The notes under the pieces were generated by a model. It did no database searches. It was not told the origin of the DNA and saw only the letters and a list, made by a program, of their open reading frames with translations. Of a DNA stretch of 64,000 nt, positions 1 through 7,853 are shown one piece after another. The stretch covers positions 3,243,380 through 3,307,379 of the forward strand of contig CP051235.1 of NCBI GenBank assembly GCA_017794705.1. The letters are read 5' to 3'. This DNA comes from Devosia sp. GTDB taxonomy: Bacteria; Pseudomonadota; Alphaproteobacteria; Rhizobiales; Devosiaceae. A program made the position numbers and the translations under genes. Numbering within the stretch: the first letter of the stretch is position 1; every line of letters begins with the position of its first letter.

Positions 1-2
1 AC

Positions 3-164
3 CGCTTTACCCTGAAACGGGACGACTCCCGCTGCACACCGGCCGATCCCCGCCAATCACTCGTTTGCAACCGTGCTCAAGTGCGGGCACCTGTGAAGGA
101 GTATGCGGGACCTTTTGGGGGCGGGGATAAGTTTCTTGTCAGATTGGAGCCGATTGAGAATTGA
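3..164 (+). CDS. C-terminal end of an unidentified protein (5' partial)
   Basis: Reading frame 3 is open from the left edge of the window for 53 codons and stops with TGA at 162-164. The translated tail ends in GGGDKFLVRLEPIEN, which has the composition of a real protein C-terminus and contains two cysteines about ten residues apart. It is more GC-rich than the two genes that follow. No family is recognised and no start is visible, so this could also be a chance open frame. Confidence 0.35.
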   Translation, partial: RFTLKRDDSRCTPADPRQSLVCNRAQVRAPVKEYAGPFGGGDKFLVRLEPIEN

Positions 165-349
165 GCGCATGTTATGCTGGCGCGACGATGTACAAGCGGG
201 GCACTTTCGAGACCGACGAAAGCTTGTAAGAGAGGCTGTGGGCGCTCCTCCAAAAAAATCTTAGGGACGAATTGCTTTGTCGAATTGTCTAGAGTTCAAT
301 TTGGGGAGATACTGGATACATTCTGCTATAGATACGAAAGAGCGCAATT

Positions 350-1420
350 GTGGAAGGTGAAGACATTAATCAGGTTGAAGACGACTCAGAGAACGAAAAG
401 ATTGATGACGAAAACATAATCTATCAGATAACGAGTTTTGGAGCCGACTATTTGGTGGACGGGTTGGTGTCTCGTATCGAACGTGGCGACATATATCGAC
501 CGGATTTTCAGCGACAATTTGTGTGGTCGGTTCCACAGGCTTCCCGATTTATCGAATCAATTTTGTTGGGCCTGCCCATCCCAGGAATCTTCCTTTATCG
601 GGAAGAAGATACGCAGAAGCATCTAATAATTGATGGTCTTCAGCGACTCACGACCCTGCACTCATTTCAAAAAGGCAAACTGCCCAACTCTAGTCGTGTT
701 TTCAAACTGACCAATGTGAAAGAACAATTTGAAAACAAGTCCTTAGATGAGCTAGACCCTGCGGATCAACGTCGGTTTCAGGATACTGCCATCCACGCGA
801 CGATAATCCAACAGGCTCTACCGGACGGGGACAGCAGTCCCGTGTATCAAATTTTTGATCGGCTGAATTCTGGTGGCACTCCTCTGCAACCTCAAGAAAT
901 TCGGGCCGCAATCTTTCACGGCCCATTTCAGGAACTCATCGAGTCGCTTAACGAACTTGAAGCTTGGCGGTTAATTTTCGGAGAGGTGAACAAGCGTGCG
1001 AAGGATCAGGAACTGATTCTGCGTTTCCTCGCTCTCCTTTCAGAAAGAGAAAACTACGTTGCCCCAATGAAAGGCTTCTTGAATGACTTTATGTCAGCAA
1101 ATCGAAAGCTTTCTGCGGACAAGGCCGCGCAATTCAGAAGCATCTTTGAACGCACGTGTGAGTTAGTGGCTTCGGAATTGGGCGCACGACCGTTTCGTCC
1201 GGTCCGAGCGCTGAATGTTGCAGTGTTCGATTCAGTCATGGTCGCAATAGCGGAACTCATCAAGAGCGCCGACAATGGTGCAGATTTACCCGAAAATCTT
1301 TCCGCCAAGTATGCGGCACTACTTTTGGATGAAGAATACACACCGGTTGTAAGTCGAAGTACGGCAGATGAGAAGAATGTACAGAAGCGTATCGAACTGG
1401 CAATGAATTACATGTCATGA
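350..1420 (+). CDS. DUF262 domain protein (GmrSD N-domain / ParB-like nuclease fold)
   Basis: A 356-aa protein with the DUF262 signature: FQRQFVW at residues 53-59, a PIPGIFLY strand at 76-83, and the diagnostic IDGLQR motif at 94-99 followed by LTTL. In the type IV restriction enzyme GmrSD this domain (GmrS part) binds nucleotide and contributes to cleavage of modified DNA; many stand-alone DUF262 proteins occur in defence islands. The C-terminal GmrD-type HNH domain (DUF1524) is not visible, so this is a short DUF262-only form. The start is GTG at 350; no better in-frame start with a clear ribosome site is seen. The stop overlaps the next gene by ATGA, so the two are translationally coupled. 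Base composition is visibly AT-richer than the rest of the window, suggesting transfer. Confidence 0.8.
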   Translation: MEGEDINQVEDDSENEKIDDENIIYQITSFGADYLVDGLVSRIERGDIYRPDFQRQFVWSVPQASRFIESILLGLPIPGIFLYREEDTQKHLIIDGLQRLTTLHSFQKGKLPNSSRVFKLTNVKEQFENKSLDELDPADQRRFQDTAIHATIIQQALPDGDSSPVYQIFDRLNSGGTPLQPQEIRAAIFHGPFQELIESLNELEAWRLIFGEVNKRAKDQELILRFLALLSERENYVAPMKGFLNDFMSANRKLSADKAAQFRSIFERTCELVASELGARPFRPVRALNVAVFDSVMVAIAELIKSADNGADLPENLSAKYAALLLDEEYTPVVSRSTADEKNVQKRIELAMNYMS

Positions 1421-1887
1421 TGATACAATCTGTGAGGTCGGAGAAGGATCGTATTGTGTCGCTTTTCGGTCTAGTTGACCAACAGTTGGCACATGTGGAC
1501 GATCGAGTGCATTCCGTTTTTGCAAATCATTTGGCGCTCAAGTCCGCAGGATTTGTTGAGAAGTCGGTTTCTCTAACGCTTTTTGAGTATTCAAGAGATC
1601 GGTCAAACGCCAAAATTGCGAACTACGTCACAAAGATGGTTGAACGAGAAAACAGTCTCAATTGCGAGAAAATTGAAGCCATATTGACGCGATTTTCCGG
1701 TGATTGGTGGCCGGAAATCGAATCTCGGACATCGCAAGAGGCTCGAGCGGCGATAGATAGTTTGAAGAACATCCGAGACCTGTTAGCCCACGGCAATCAT
1801 AACGGCACGGGACTGGTTAGCGTACGGAACTATTTTAACGCATCCGTTGGTTTCGTGGAGGTCTTCGGTGATGTGGTCATGGAGTGA
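1417..1887 (+). CDS. HEPN domain protein (RiboL-PSP / MAE_28990-like), putative RNase
   Basis: A 156-aa, largely alpha-helical protein. Near the C-terminus residues 120-126 read RDLLAHG, which fits the R-x4-6-H catalytic motif of HEPN ribonucleases (R120, H125). HEPN proteins of this class usually act as toxins or antiviral RNases. The start ATG at 1417 overlaps the stop of the DUF262 gene, so the pair is one operon and probably one functional module, with the DUF262 protein as sensor/regulator or co-effector and HEPN as RNase. Which of the two is toxic cannot be read from sequence. Low GC is shared with its partner. An alternative is a non-catalytic HEPN adaptor, but both key residues are present. 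Confidence 0.7.
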   Translation: MMIQSVRSEKDRIVSLFGLVDQQLAHVDDRVHSVFANHLALKSAGFVEKSVSLTLFEYSRDRSNAKIANYVTKMVERENSLNCEKIEAILTRFSGDWWPEIESRTSQEARAAIDSLKNIRDLLAHGNHNGTGLVSVRNYFNASVGFVEVFGDVVME

Positions 1888-2170
1888 TGTGTTCTCTTGC
1901 ACTTGACCCCGTCCCAAATCCCGCCTAACAATCCGCCCCAAGATTTTCACGCAAGGAAGAGACCCGCAATGGTCACCCTTATCGTAGTAGGAAAGCGCAT
2001 CGGCAACGTGGGGTAGGGTACCCTGCGAGTGACGATGCGCGTGCAAGGCTCCTCCGGGGGCCTTTTTTGTTGGCTTTTCGTGGGTCGTATCGCGAAAGAC
2101 GAAAACCGGGTTCCACTTTTCGTGCGATACTCCCGGCGCCAACAAAAAAGCGCCCCTCAGGATTCTTCTT

Positions 2171-2221
2171 TTGGCCCTTGCGGGCCGACCCCCACCCCAA
2201 CCCTCCCCACAAGGGGGAGGG
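2171..2221. repeat. GC-rich palindromic intergenic repeat, copy 1
   Basis: Begins TTGGCCCTTGCGGGCC and ends in a hairpin with arms CCCTCCCC (2201-2208) and GGGGAGGG (2214-2221). A second copy with a few substitutions lies at 2331-2380. Confidence 0.7.
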
Positions 2222-2330
2222 AGCCGGTGGAATGATCGTTCGGAGTGCCCATTGGGGCGTTTCGGGATACTGGATCCCCGCTTTCGCGGGGATGACGACT
2301 GAGTAAATACTGCGGGTGGTGGTTTTTTGT

Positions 2331-2380
2331 TTGGCCCTTCGGGCCGACCCCCACCCTGGCCCTCCCCGCAGGGGGGAGGG
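2331..2380. repeat. GC-rich palindromic intergenic repeat, copy 2
   Basis: Close copy of 2171-2221, in direct orientation, 160 bp away. Begins TTGGCCCTTCGGGCC and ends in CCCTCCCC...GGGGAGGG. It lies about 30 bp upstream of ilvI and could fold in its leader transcript. Confidence 0.7.
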
Positions 2381-2410
2381 TTGGAGTTTGCGAACTGAGG
2401 AGAAGGGCCG

Positions 2411-4171
2411 ATGGCCGAACAGATGACCGGGGCTGAGATGGTGGTCCAGGCTTTGCGGGATCAGGGGGTCAGGCATTTGTTTGGCTATCCGGGTGGTGCC
2501 GTGTTGCCGATCTATGATGCGATTTTCCAGCAGGACGAGGTGGAGCACATTCTTGTCCGGCATGAGCAGGGCGCGACGCACATGGCGGAAGGCTATGCGC
2601 GGTCGACGGGGAAGGTTGGCGTTGTTCTGGTGACCTCGGGGCCGGGGGCGACCAATGCGGTGACCGGGCTTACGGACGCGCTTCTCGATTCAATCCCGAT
2701 GGTTGTGATTACGGGCCAGGTGGCCACACCGCTGATCGGGTCTGACGCTTTTCAGGAATGTGACACGGTTGGCATCACGCGCAACTGCACCAAGCACAAT
2801 TATCTGGTCAAGGATATCCGCGACCTGCCGCGGGTGCTGCATGAGGCGTTCTATATCGCCGGGTCGGGCCGACCGGGGCCGGTGGTCATCGACATTCCCA
2901 AGGACGTGCAGTTTGCGCTGGGCGATTATTATCACCTGACCAATTTTGACAGCCACAAGAGCTACAAGCCGCAGGTGGACGGTGATCTCGACGCGATCGA
3001 GGCGGCGGTCGATCTGATGCTGAAGGCGGAAAAGCCGGTGTTCTATACCGGCGGCGGCGTCATCAATTCGGGGCCGGAAGCCTCTGAAAACCTGCGCGAA
3101 CTGGCGGAACTGACCGGGTTTCCGGTGACCTCGACGCTGATGGGGCTGGGGGCGTTTCCCGCCTCCAACCCGCAGTGGCTGGGGATGCTGGGGATGCACG
3201 GCACCTATGAAGCCAACATGGCGATGCATGACTGTGATCTGATGATCAATATCGGGGCGCGGTTTGACGACCGGATCACCGGGCGGATCGATGCGTTTTC
3301 GCCGAATTCGACCAAGATTCATGTCGATATCGACCCCTCATCGATCAACAAGAACGTGGTCATCGACCTGCCGATCATCGGCGATTGCGGGCGGGTGCTG
3401 GAGGAAATGGTGCGCATCTGGCGCTCGAAGAGCAACCAGCCGCGCACCGAGGCGCTGGCGCCGTGGTTTGAAGAGATCGGGAAATGGCGGGCGGTGAAAT
3501 CGCTGGCCTACAAGGGCTCTGACGAGGTGATCAAGCCGCAATATGCCATCGAGCGGCTGCGCGAGGCGGTGAAGGACCGGGATGTCTACATCACCACGGA
3601 AGTGGGGCAGCACCAGATGTGGGCGGCGCAATATTTCCCGTTCGAACAGCCGAACCGCTGGATGACTTCGGGTGGCCTTGGGACCATGGGTTACGGGCTG
3701 CCGGCGGCCGTGGGCGTGCAGGTGGCGCATCCCGACGCGCTGGTGATCGACATTGCCGGCGAGGCCTCGGTGCAGATGACTATGCAGGAGTTTTCGACGG
3801 CCATTCAGTACAAATTGCCGATCAAGGTGTTCATCCTGAACAACGAGTATATGGGCATGGTGCGCCAGTGGCAGGAACTGCTGCACGGCGGGCGCTATTC
3901 GCAAAGCTATTCGGAAAGCCTGCCGGATTTCGTCAAGCTGGCCGAGGCGTTCGGCGGCAAGGGGATCCGCTGCGAAGACCCCGGGAAGCTGGATGCGGCG
4001 ATCAAGGAGATGCTCGATTATGACGGGCCGGTGCTGTTCGACTGCCGGGTGACCAAGGAAGAGAACTGCTTCCCCATGATCCCGTCGGGCAAGGCGCATA
4101 ACGAGATGATTCTGGCGGATAGTGCCGATATTGGGAACGTCATTGATGACCGCGGAAAAACGTTGGTCTAG
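2411..4171 (+). CDS. ilvI: Acetolactate synthase large (catalytic) subunit
   Basis: Acetohydroxyacid synthase joins two pyruvates, or pyruvate and 2-oxobutyrate, in the first common step of valine, leucine and isoleucine synthesis. The 586-aa length is typical. The N-terminal TPP-domain motif RHEQGATHMAEGYAR places the catalytic glutamate at residue 52. The central FAD-site domain has GARFDDRITG. The C-terminal TPP/Mg motif reads GEASVQM with NN about 26 residues on (477-478). The usual Asp of the GD motif is Glu451 here, a variant I recall in other alphaproteobacterial enzymes. The start is preceded by GAGGAGAAGG. The regulatory subunit ilvH follows after 18 bp, forming an operon closed by a terminator at 4762-4799. 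Confidence 0.97.
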   Translation: MAEQMTGAEMVVQALRDQGVRHLFGYPGGAVLPIYDAIFQQDEVEHILVRHEQGATHMAEGYARSTGKVGVVLVTSGPGATNAVTGLTDALLDSIPMVVITGQVATPLIGSDAFQECDTVGITRNCTKHNYLVKDIRDLPRVLHEAFYIAGSGRPGPVVIDIPKDVQFALGDYYHLTNFDSHKSYKPQVDGDLDAIEAAVDLMLKAEKPVFYTGGGVINSGPEASENLRELAELTGFPVTSTLMGLGAFPASNPQWLGMLGMHGTYEANMAMHDCDLMINIGARFDDRITGRIDAFSPNSTKIHVDIDPSSINKNVVIDLPIIGDCGRVLEEMVRIWRSKSNQPRTEALAPWFEEIGKWRAVKSLAYKGSDEVIKPQYAIERLREAVKDRDVYITTEVGQHQMWAAQYFPFEQPNRWMTSGGLGTMGYGLPAAVGVQVAHPDALVIDIAGEASVQMTMQEFSTAIQYKLPIKVFILNNEYMGMVRQWQELLHGGRYSQSYSESLPDFVKLAEAFGGKGIRCEDPGKLDAAIKEMLDYDGPVLFDCRVTKEENCFPMIPSGKAHNEMILADSADIGNVIDDRGKTLV

Positions 4172-4189
4172 GGCGCGAGGAGATTTGAG

Positions 4190-4744
4190 ATGAATGCACA
4201 GTTGAGGGCCAGTGGCTCAGTCTATTTCGTGCCGCCGGAAGCGGGGGCGCCGGAGCGGCATACGCTGACGGTTCTGGTCGACAATGAGCCAGGTATCCTG
4301 GCGCGGATCGCGGGGCTGTTTTCGGCGCGTGGGTTCAACATCGACAGCCTGACAGTTTCGGAAACCGAGCACGAGAAGGGGCTGAGCCGGATCACCATCG
4401 TGACCGTGGCGAGCCCGAAGACCCTGATGCAGATCAAGATGCAGCTGGAACGGCTGGTGCCGGTGCACAAGGTGCATGACCTGACCGCCGAGGGTTCGTC
4501 GCTGGAGCGGGAACTGGCGCTGGTGAAGGTGGCCGGGACCGGCGAGAACCGGGTGGAGACGCTGCGCATCGCCGATGCGTTCCGGGCGCAGGTGGTGGAT
4601 GCGTCGACGGAGAGTTTTGTCTTCGAGATCACCGGCAAGAGCTCCAAGATCGAGCAGTTCATCGCGCTGATGGTGCCGCTGGGGCTGGTCGAGGTGGTGC
4701 GCACCGGCCTCGCGGCGATTTCGCGCGGCGCGGAAGGGATGTAG
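4190..4744 (+). CDS. ilvH: Acetolactate synthase small (regulatory) subunit
   Basis: The 184-aa regulatory partner of IlvI confers valine feedback inhibition and full activity. An ACT domain begins near residue 24 (HTLTVLVDNEPGILARIAGL), followed by the family motif FSARGFNIDSLTVSETE. The second half (about 100-184) matches the C-terminal ALS small-subunit domain. An 11-residue extension precedes the core. It has a strong GAGGAG ribosome site and is co-transcribed with ilvI. Confidence 0.97.
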   Translation: MNAQLRASGSVYFVPPEAGAPERHTLTVLVDNEPGILARIAGLFSARGFNIDSLTVSETEHEKGLSRITIVTVASPKTLMQIKMQLERLVPVHKVHDLTAEGSSLERELALVKVAGTGENRVETLRIADAFRAQVVDASTESFVFEITGKSSKIEQFIALMVPLGLVEVVRTGLAAISRGAEGM

Positions 4745-4761
4745 GGCGGATTGACCTGATC

Positions 4762-4799
4762 GGGATCGGCGGGATAGCTCCGCCGGTCCCTTTGTTTTT
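4762..4799 (+). terminator. Intrinsic terminator of ilvIH
   Basis: An 11-bp stem (4762-4772 with 4780-4790, two-base GU tolerance) closes a 7-nt loop and is followed by TTTGTTTTT. It separates ilvIH from the exporter gene that starts 13 bp later. Confidence 0.85.
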
Positions 4800-4811
4800 G
4801 GAAATACCCGG

Positions 4812-5699
4812 ATGGCCAGCCTGAGCCCCAACCTGCGCGCGATCGTGCTGATGCTGATTGCGACGCTGGTGTTCGTGATCAATGACACGTTTTTGAAACT
4901 GGTGACGGACGATCTGCCGGCGTTCGAGAGCCTGTTTTTGCGCGGGGTGACCTCGACGGTGTGGGGAGTGCCGCTGGTGCTTTTGACGCGGAACTGGGGG
5001 AAGATCCGGTTTGTGGCCGACCGCTGGGTGCTGGCGCGCAACATATCGGAACTGGGGGCCGTGCTGTGCTTCATCGTGGCGCTGAAGAACATGCCGCTGG
5101 CCGACATCACGGCGCTGGGGCAGACGGCACCGATGCTGATGTTGGCAGGGGCGGCGCTGGTGTTTCGCGAGAAGATCGGCTGGATCCGGATCGGGCTGAT
5201 TTGCGTGGGCTTCTGCGGCGCGCTGCTGGTGGCGCAGCCGACAGCGGAGGCGGCTTCGCCTTATACGTTCCTGGGGTTCTTCCTGGCGCTGGGCACCGCG
5301 ATCCGTGATCTGGTGGCGCGGAAGGTTTCCGCCGACATACCCGGGCCGGTGGTGGCGATGAGCGCGATCCTGGTGGTGATGGTGGGGGCGGGCGTGGCAC
5401 ACCTGGTGGCCGAGACCTGGGTTGCCCCGACGCTGACGCACTGGCTCTACCTGATGGCGTCGGGCTTTTTCCTGACCATCGGACACCTTTGCATTTATCT
5501 CGCGTACCGGCATGGGGCGACGGCGGCCGTGGCGCCATTTTTCTACATGTTCACGGTGTGGGCGGTGATTTCAGGGCTGGTGGTGTTCGGCACCTTGCCG
5601 AACGTTCTGGCGCTGAGCGGCATGGCGCTGATTCTGGGTAGCGGAGTGATCATTGTGCTGTTGGACGAACGCAAAAGGCGGCTGCGGCCGGTGGCATAA
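4812..5699 (+). CDS. DMT superfamily (EamA-type) transporter
   Basis: A 295-aa inner-membrane protein with about ten hydrophobic segments arranged as two EamA repeats (about 10-140 and 150-285). The first repeat includes FESLFLRG and MPLADITALGQTAPM, typical of the RhaT/EamA drug-metabolite family. Such proteins export amino acids, metabolites or drugs; the substrate cannot be read from sequence. It sits directly downstream of the ilvIH terminator on the same strand, so it is probably expressed from its own promoter or by readthrough. Confidence 0.85.
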   Translation: MASLSPNLRAIVLMLIATLVFVINDTFLKLVTDDLPAFESLFLRGVTSTVWGVPLVLLTRNWGKIRFVADRWVLARNISELGAVLCFIVALKNMPLADITALGQTAPMLMLAGAALVFREKIGWIRIGLICVGFCGALLVAQPTAEAASPYTFLGFFLALGTAIRDLVARKVSADIPGPVVAMSAILVVMVGAGVAHLVAETWVAPTLTHWLYLMASGFFLTIGHLCIYLAYRHGATAAVAPFFYMFTVWAVISGLVVFGTLPNVLALSGMALILGSGVIIVLLDERKRRLRPVA

Positions 5700-5722
5700 A
5701 TTTCCTGCTTGAACTTTGTGTC

Positions 5723-5748
5723 TAGTGTATTATATCAGTAGCACACTA
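5723..5748. promoter_or_regulatory. Candidate operator of the first MDR oxidoreductase gene
   Basis: An inverted repeat TAGTGT (5723-5728) and ACACTA (5743-5748) with a 14-bp AT-rich spacer lies 16 bp before the start codon. It covers a plausible -10 (TATATC, 5731-5736), with TTGAAC as -35 at 5709-5714. The arms are perfect but short, so this is tentative. Confidence 0.35.
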
Positions 5749-5763
5749 TTCAGGGGACATGCC

Positions 5764-6762
5764 ATGAAAGCCGCAACAATTGACCGCTACGGACCGCCGG
5801 AGATCGTGCAGGTGCGCGATGTGCCGACGCCGGAGCCGAAGGAAGATGAGGTTCTGATCCAGATCTATGCGGCCAGCGTCACTTCGGGGGACTGGCGGCT
5901 GCGGACGGCGACTTTTCCTGATGGGATGGGATTGCTGGCCCGATTGGCAATGGGCGTGTTCAGGCCGCGCAATGCTGTGCTGGGGAATGATCTCAGCGGC
6001 GTGGTCGTGCAGACGGGCAGCAAGGTCACCCGCTTCAAGGTGGGTGACCGGGTGATTGCCCAGTGTGGGGCCGGGGGCGGGGCCCATGCCGAATATTGTT
6101 GCTTGCCCGAGAGCGGCGCGATTGCGCTTATGCCGGCGAACCTGAGTTTCGAGCAGGCCGGGGCGATGGGCTTCGGCGGAGGCACGGCGGTGCATTTTCT
6201 CAAGAAGGCGCGACTGAAGGCGGGCGAAAAGCTTCTGGTCAACGGGGCGTCGGGATCAGTCGGATCGGCGCTGGTGGAGATCGGCAAGGCGATGGGCGCC
6301 GAGGTGACGGCGGTCTGCAGTGGCGCGAATGCCGAGATGGTGCGGGCACTGGGGGCCGATCACGTCGTCGACTACACGCAAACGAGCTATACCGAAGGTG
6401 GGCAGAGTTTTGACGTTGTCGCGGACACGGTTGGCACAACCAGCTATGCAGAGGCGAAGCGGGTGTTGAATCAGGGTGGCAGGTTCCTCGCCATTCTGGG
6501 CAACATTGCTGCCATGCTGGGGTTGGCACGCGGCGACAAGGCGATGGGCCATTCCATAATTGGCGGCGTTGCCGAGGAAAGTGCAGAGAATCTTGCGGAA
6601 CTGACGCGGCTTGCCGAAGCGGGCAAGTTTACTCCCGCGCTTGATCTGGTGGTGCCACTGGAACAGGCGGTGGAGGCACACCGGCGGGTGGAAACCGGAC
6701 GCAAGCGCGGCAATGTGGTTTTGACCATGCCGGTGCTGCATGCGACACAATCTTCCTCCTGA
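5764..6762 (+). CDS. Zinc-independent MDR oxidoreductase (quinone reductase / NAD(P)-alcohol dehydrogenase type) 1
   Basis: A 332-aa medium-chain dehydrogenase/reductase. The N-terminal GroES-like domain (about 1-120) contains VLGNDLSGVV and KVGDRV but lacks the cysteine/histidine set of zinc alcohol dehydrogenases. The Rossmann domain shows LLVNGASGSVGSALVEIGKA near 160-180 and ALGADHVVDY. It probably reduces quinones or enones with NADPH. The start at ATG 5764 (MKAATIDRYG) follows CAGGGGACAT and fits the family better than the upstream GTG-type extension. It is the first of three paralogues in 4 kb. Confidence 0.85.
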   Translation: MKAATIDRYGPPEIVQVRDVPTPEPKEDEVLIQIYAASVTSGDWRLRTATFPDGMGLLARLAMGVFRPRNAVLGNDLSGVVVQTGSKVTRFKVGDRVIAQCGAGGGAHAEYCCLPESGAIALMPANLSFEQAGAMGFGGGTAVHFLKKARLKAGEKLLVNGASGSVGSALVEIGKAMGAEVTAVCSGANAEMVRALGADHVVDYTQTSYTEGGQSFDVVADTVGTTSYAEAKRVLNQGGRFLAILGNIAAMLGLARGDKAMGHSIIGGVAEESAENLAELTRLAEAGKFTPALDLVVPLEQAVEAHRRVETGRKRGNVVLTMPVLHATQSSS

Positions 6763-6881
6763 GTGGTTTCAGCTTGATCGGTGCGGAGTTTCGCGTTGAG
6801 ATCGGCGTGGCCGGCGCTGCCGTTCGAAGTTGGTGCAAACAAGGAAAGAGCTGACGTTTTGACCTTAGGCGGGGTTGAGGC

Positions 6882-7853
6882 TTGAGAGCCCTTTGGTACG
6901 ACCGGTACGGGATGCCGGACGTCTTGCGGATGGAGGAGGTTTACCTGCCTCTGCCGGCCGAAGGCGAAGTCCTGGTGCGTATGCGCGCCTGTTCGCTCAA
7001 TGCCTGGGACTGGGATCTGCTCAGAGGCACGGCCCTGGGCCGGTTGGGCGGGCCGTTCCATCCTTCAAAACATGTGTTGGGGTCGGATATTGCCGGCGTG
7101 GTGGAAGCGGTGGGCGATGGCGTGACGCGTCTCAAGGTGGGCGATGCCGTCTTCGGTGACGTATCGTCGAGCCATTGGGGCGGACTGGCTGATTATGCGG
7201 TGGCACCCGAGAATCTGTTGGCACTGAAGTCCGACCGGATCAGTTTTGAACAGGCGGCGGCCATACCTCAGGCGGGGCTTTTGGCCATGCAGGGACTGCG
7301 GCGCAAGGGCATGGTGATGCGCGGTGACAAGGTGCTGGTCAACGGCGCAGGCGGCGGCATGGGCAGTTTTGCCGTGCAACTGGCGAAACGCGCGGGGGCT
7401 GAGGTGACGGCTGTGGACCGGGCCGGCAAGCAGGATTTCATGCAGCGGCTGGGTGCAGATCACACTTTGGATTTTGAGAAGGTGGACTTCACCGAGACTG
7501 GTGAGACCTATGACCTTATTCTCGATGCGGTTGCCAACCGGCCGATGCGGCGCTTCGAGCGGGCGCTGAACCCGCATGGGCGGCTGGTTGTGGTCGGCGG
7601 TACGATCCGGGCGCTTCTCGGGGTGTTCACCACCGGGGCGTGGATATCGCGACGGACCGAGAAGTGGATGGGCATTGTGCCGTTGGCGCCGGACCTCGAT
7701 GATCTCGACGAGCTGCAGGACCTCGCCGCCACCGGCAAGGTGGTGCCGGCGATCGGAGGCACTTATTCGCTTGAAGAAGCGCCCGAAGCGTTCCGGCTGC
7801 TGGGCGACGGGAATGCATTGGGTAAGCTGGTGATCAAGATCAGCGAGGGATAG
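6882..7853 (+). CDS. Zinc-independent MDR oxidoreductase 2
   Basis: A 323-aa MDR protein beginning at TTG (MRALWYDRYGMPDVL). Its GroES-like domain has VLGSDIAGVVEAVGDGV; the NAD(P)-binding part has VLVNGAGGGMGSFAVQLAKR and LGADHTLDFEK. No structural or catalytic zinc ligands are seen. It lies 119 bp downstream of the first paralogue on the same strand and its stop abuts the stop of the convergent LysR gene (7854). Physiological substrate unknown. Confidence 0.85.
   Translation: MRALWYDRYGMPDVLRMEEVYLPLPAEGEVLVRMRACSLNAWDWDLLRGTALGRLGGPFHPSKHVLGSDIAGVVEAVGDGVTRLKVGDAVFGDVSSSHWGGLADYAVAPENLLALKSDRISFEQAAAIPQAGLLAMQGLRRKGMVMRGDKVLVNGAGGGMGSFAVQLAKRAGAEVTAVDRAGKQDFMQRLGADHTLDFEKVDFTETGETYDLILDAVANRPMRRFERALNPHGRLVVVGGTIRALLGVFTTGAWISRRTEKWMGIVPLAPDLDDLDELQDLAATGKVVPAIGGTYSLEEAPEAFRLLGDGNALGKLVIKISEG

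Larger units (their letters stand above)
1888..2410. other. Repeat-rich intergenic region
   Basis: No convincing gene. It marks the change from the AT-rich DUF262-HEPN pair back to GC-rich DNA and holds two copies of a GC-rich hairpin repeat (2171-2221, 2331-2380) and one copy of the common proteobacterial dispersed repeat whose translation reads WIPAFAGMT (about 2266-2300). The end carries the GAGGAG ribosome site of ilvI. No leucine/valine/isoleucine-rich leader peptide for ilvI was found here. Confidence 0.6.

Noticed and set aside
350..1420. Complete type IV restriction enzyme GmrSD
   Set aside because: The protein is only 356 aa and lacks a visible C-terminal HNH/DUF1524 motif, so a full GmrSD call is not supported.
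2411..4744. Leader-peptide attenuation for ilvIH like that of leuA
   Set aside because: No short frame rich in Leu, Val or Ile with alternative stems was found in 1888-2410.
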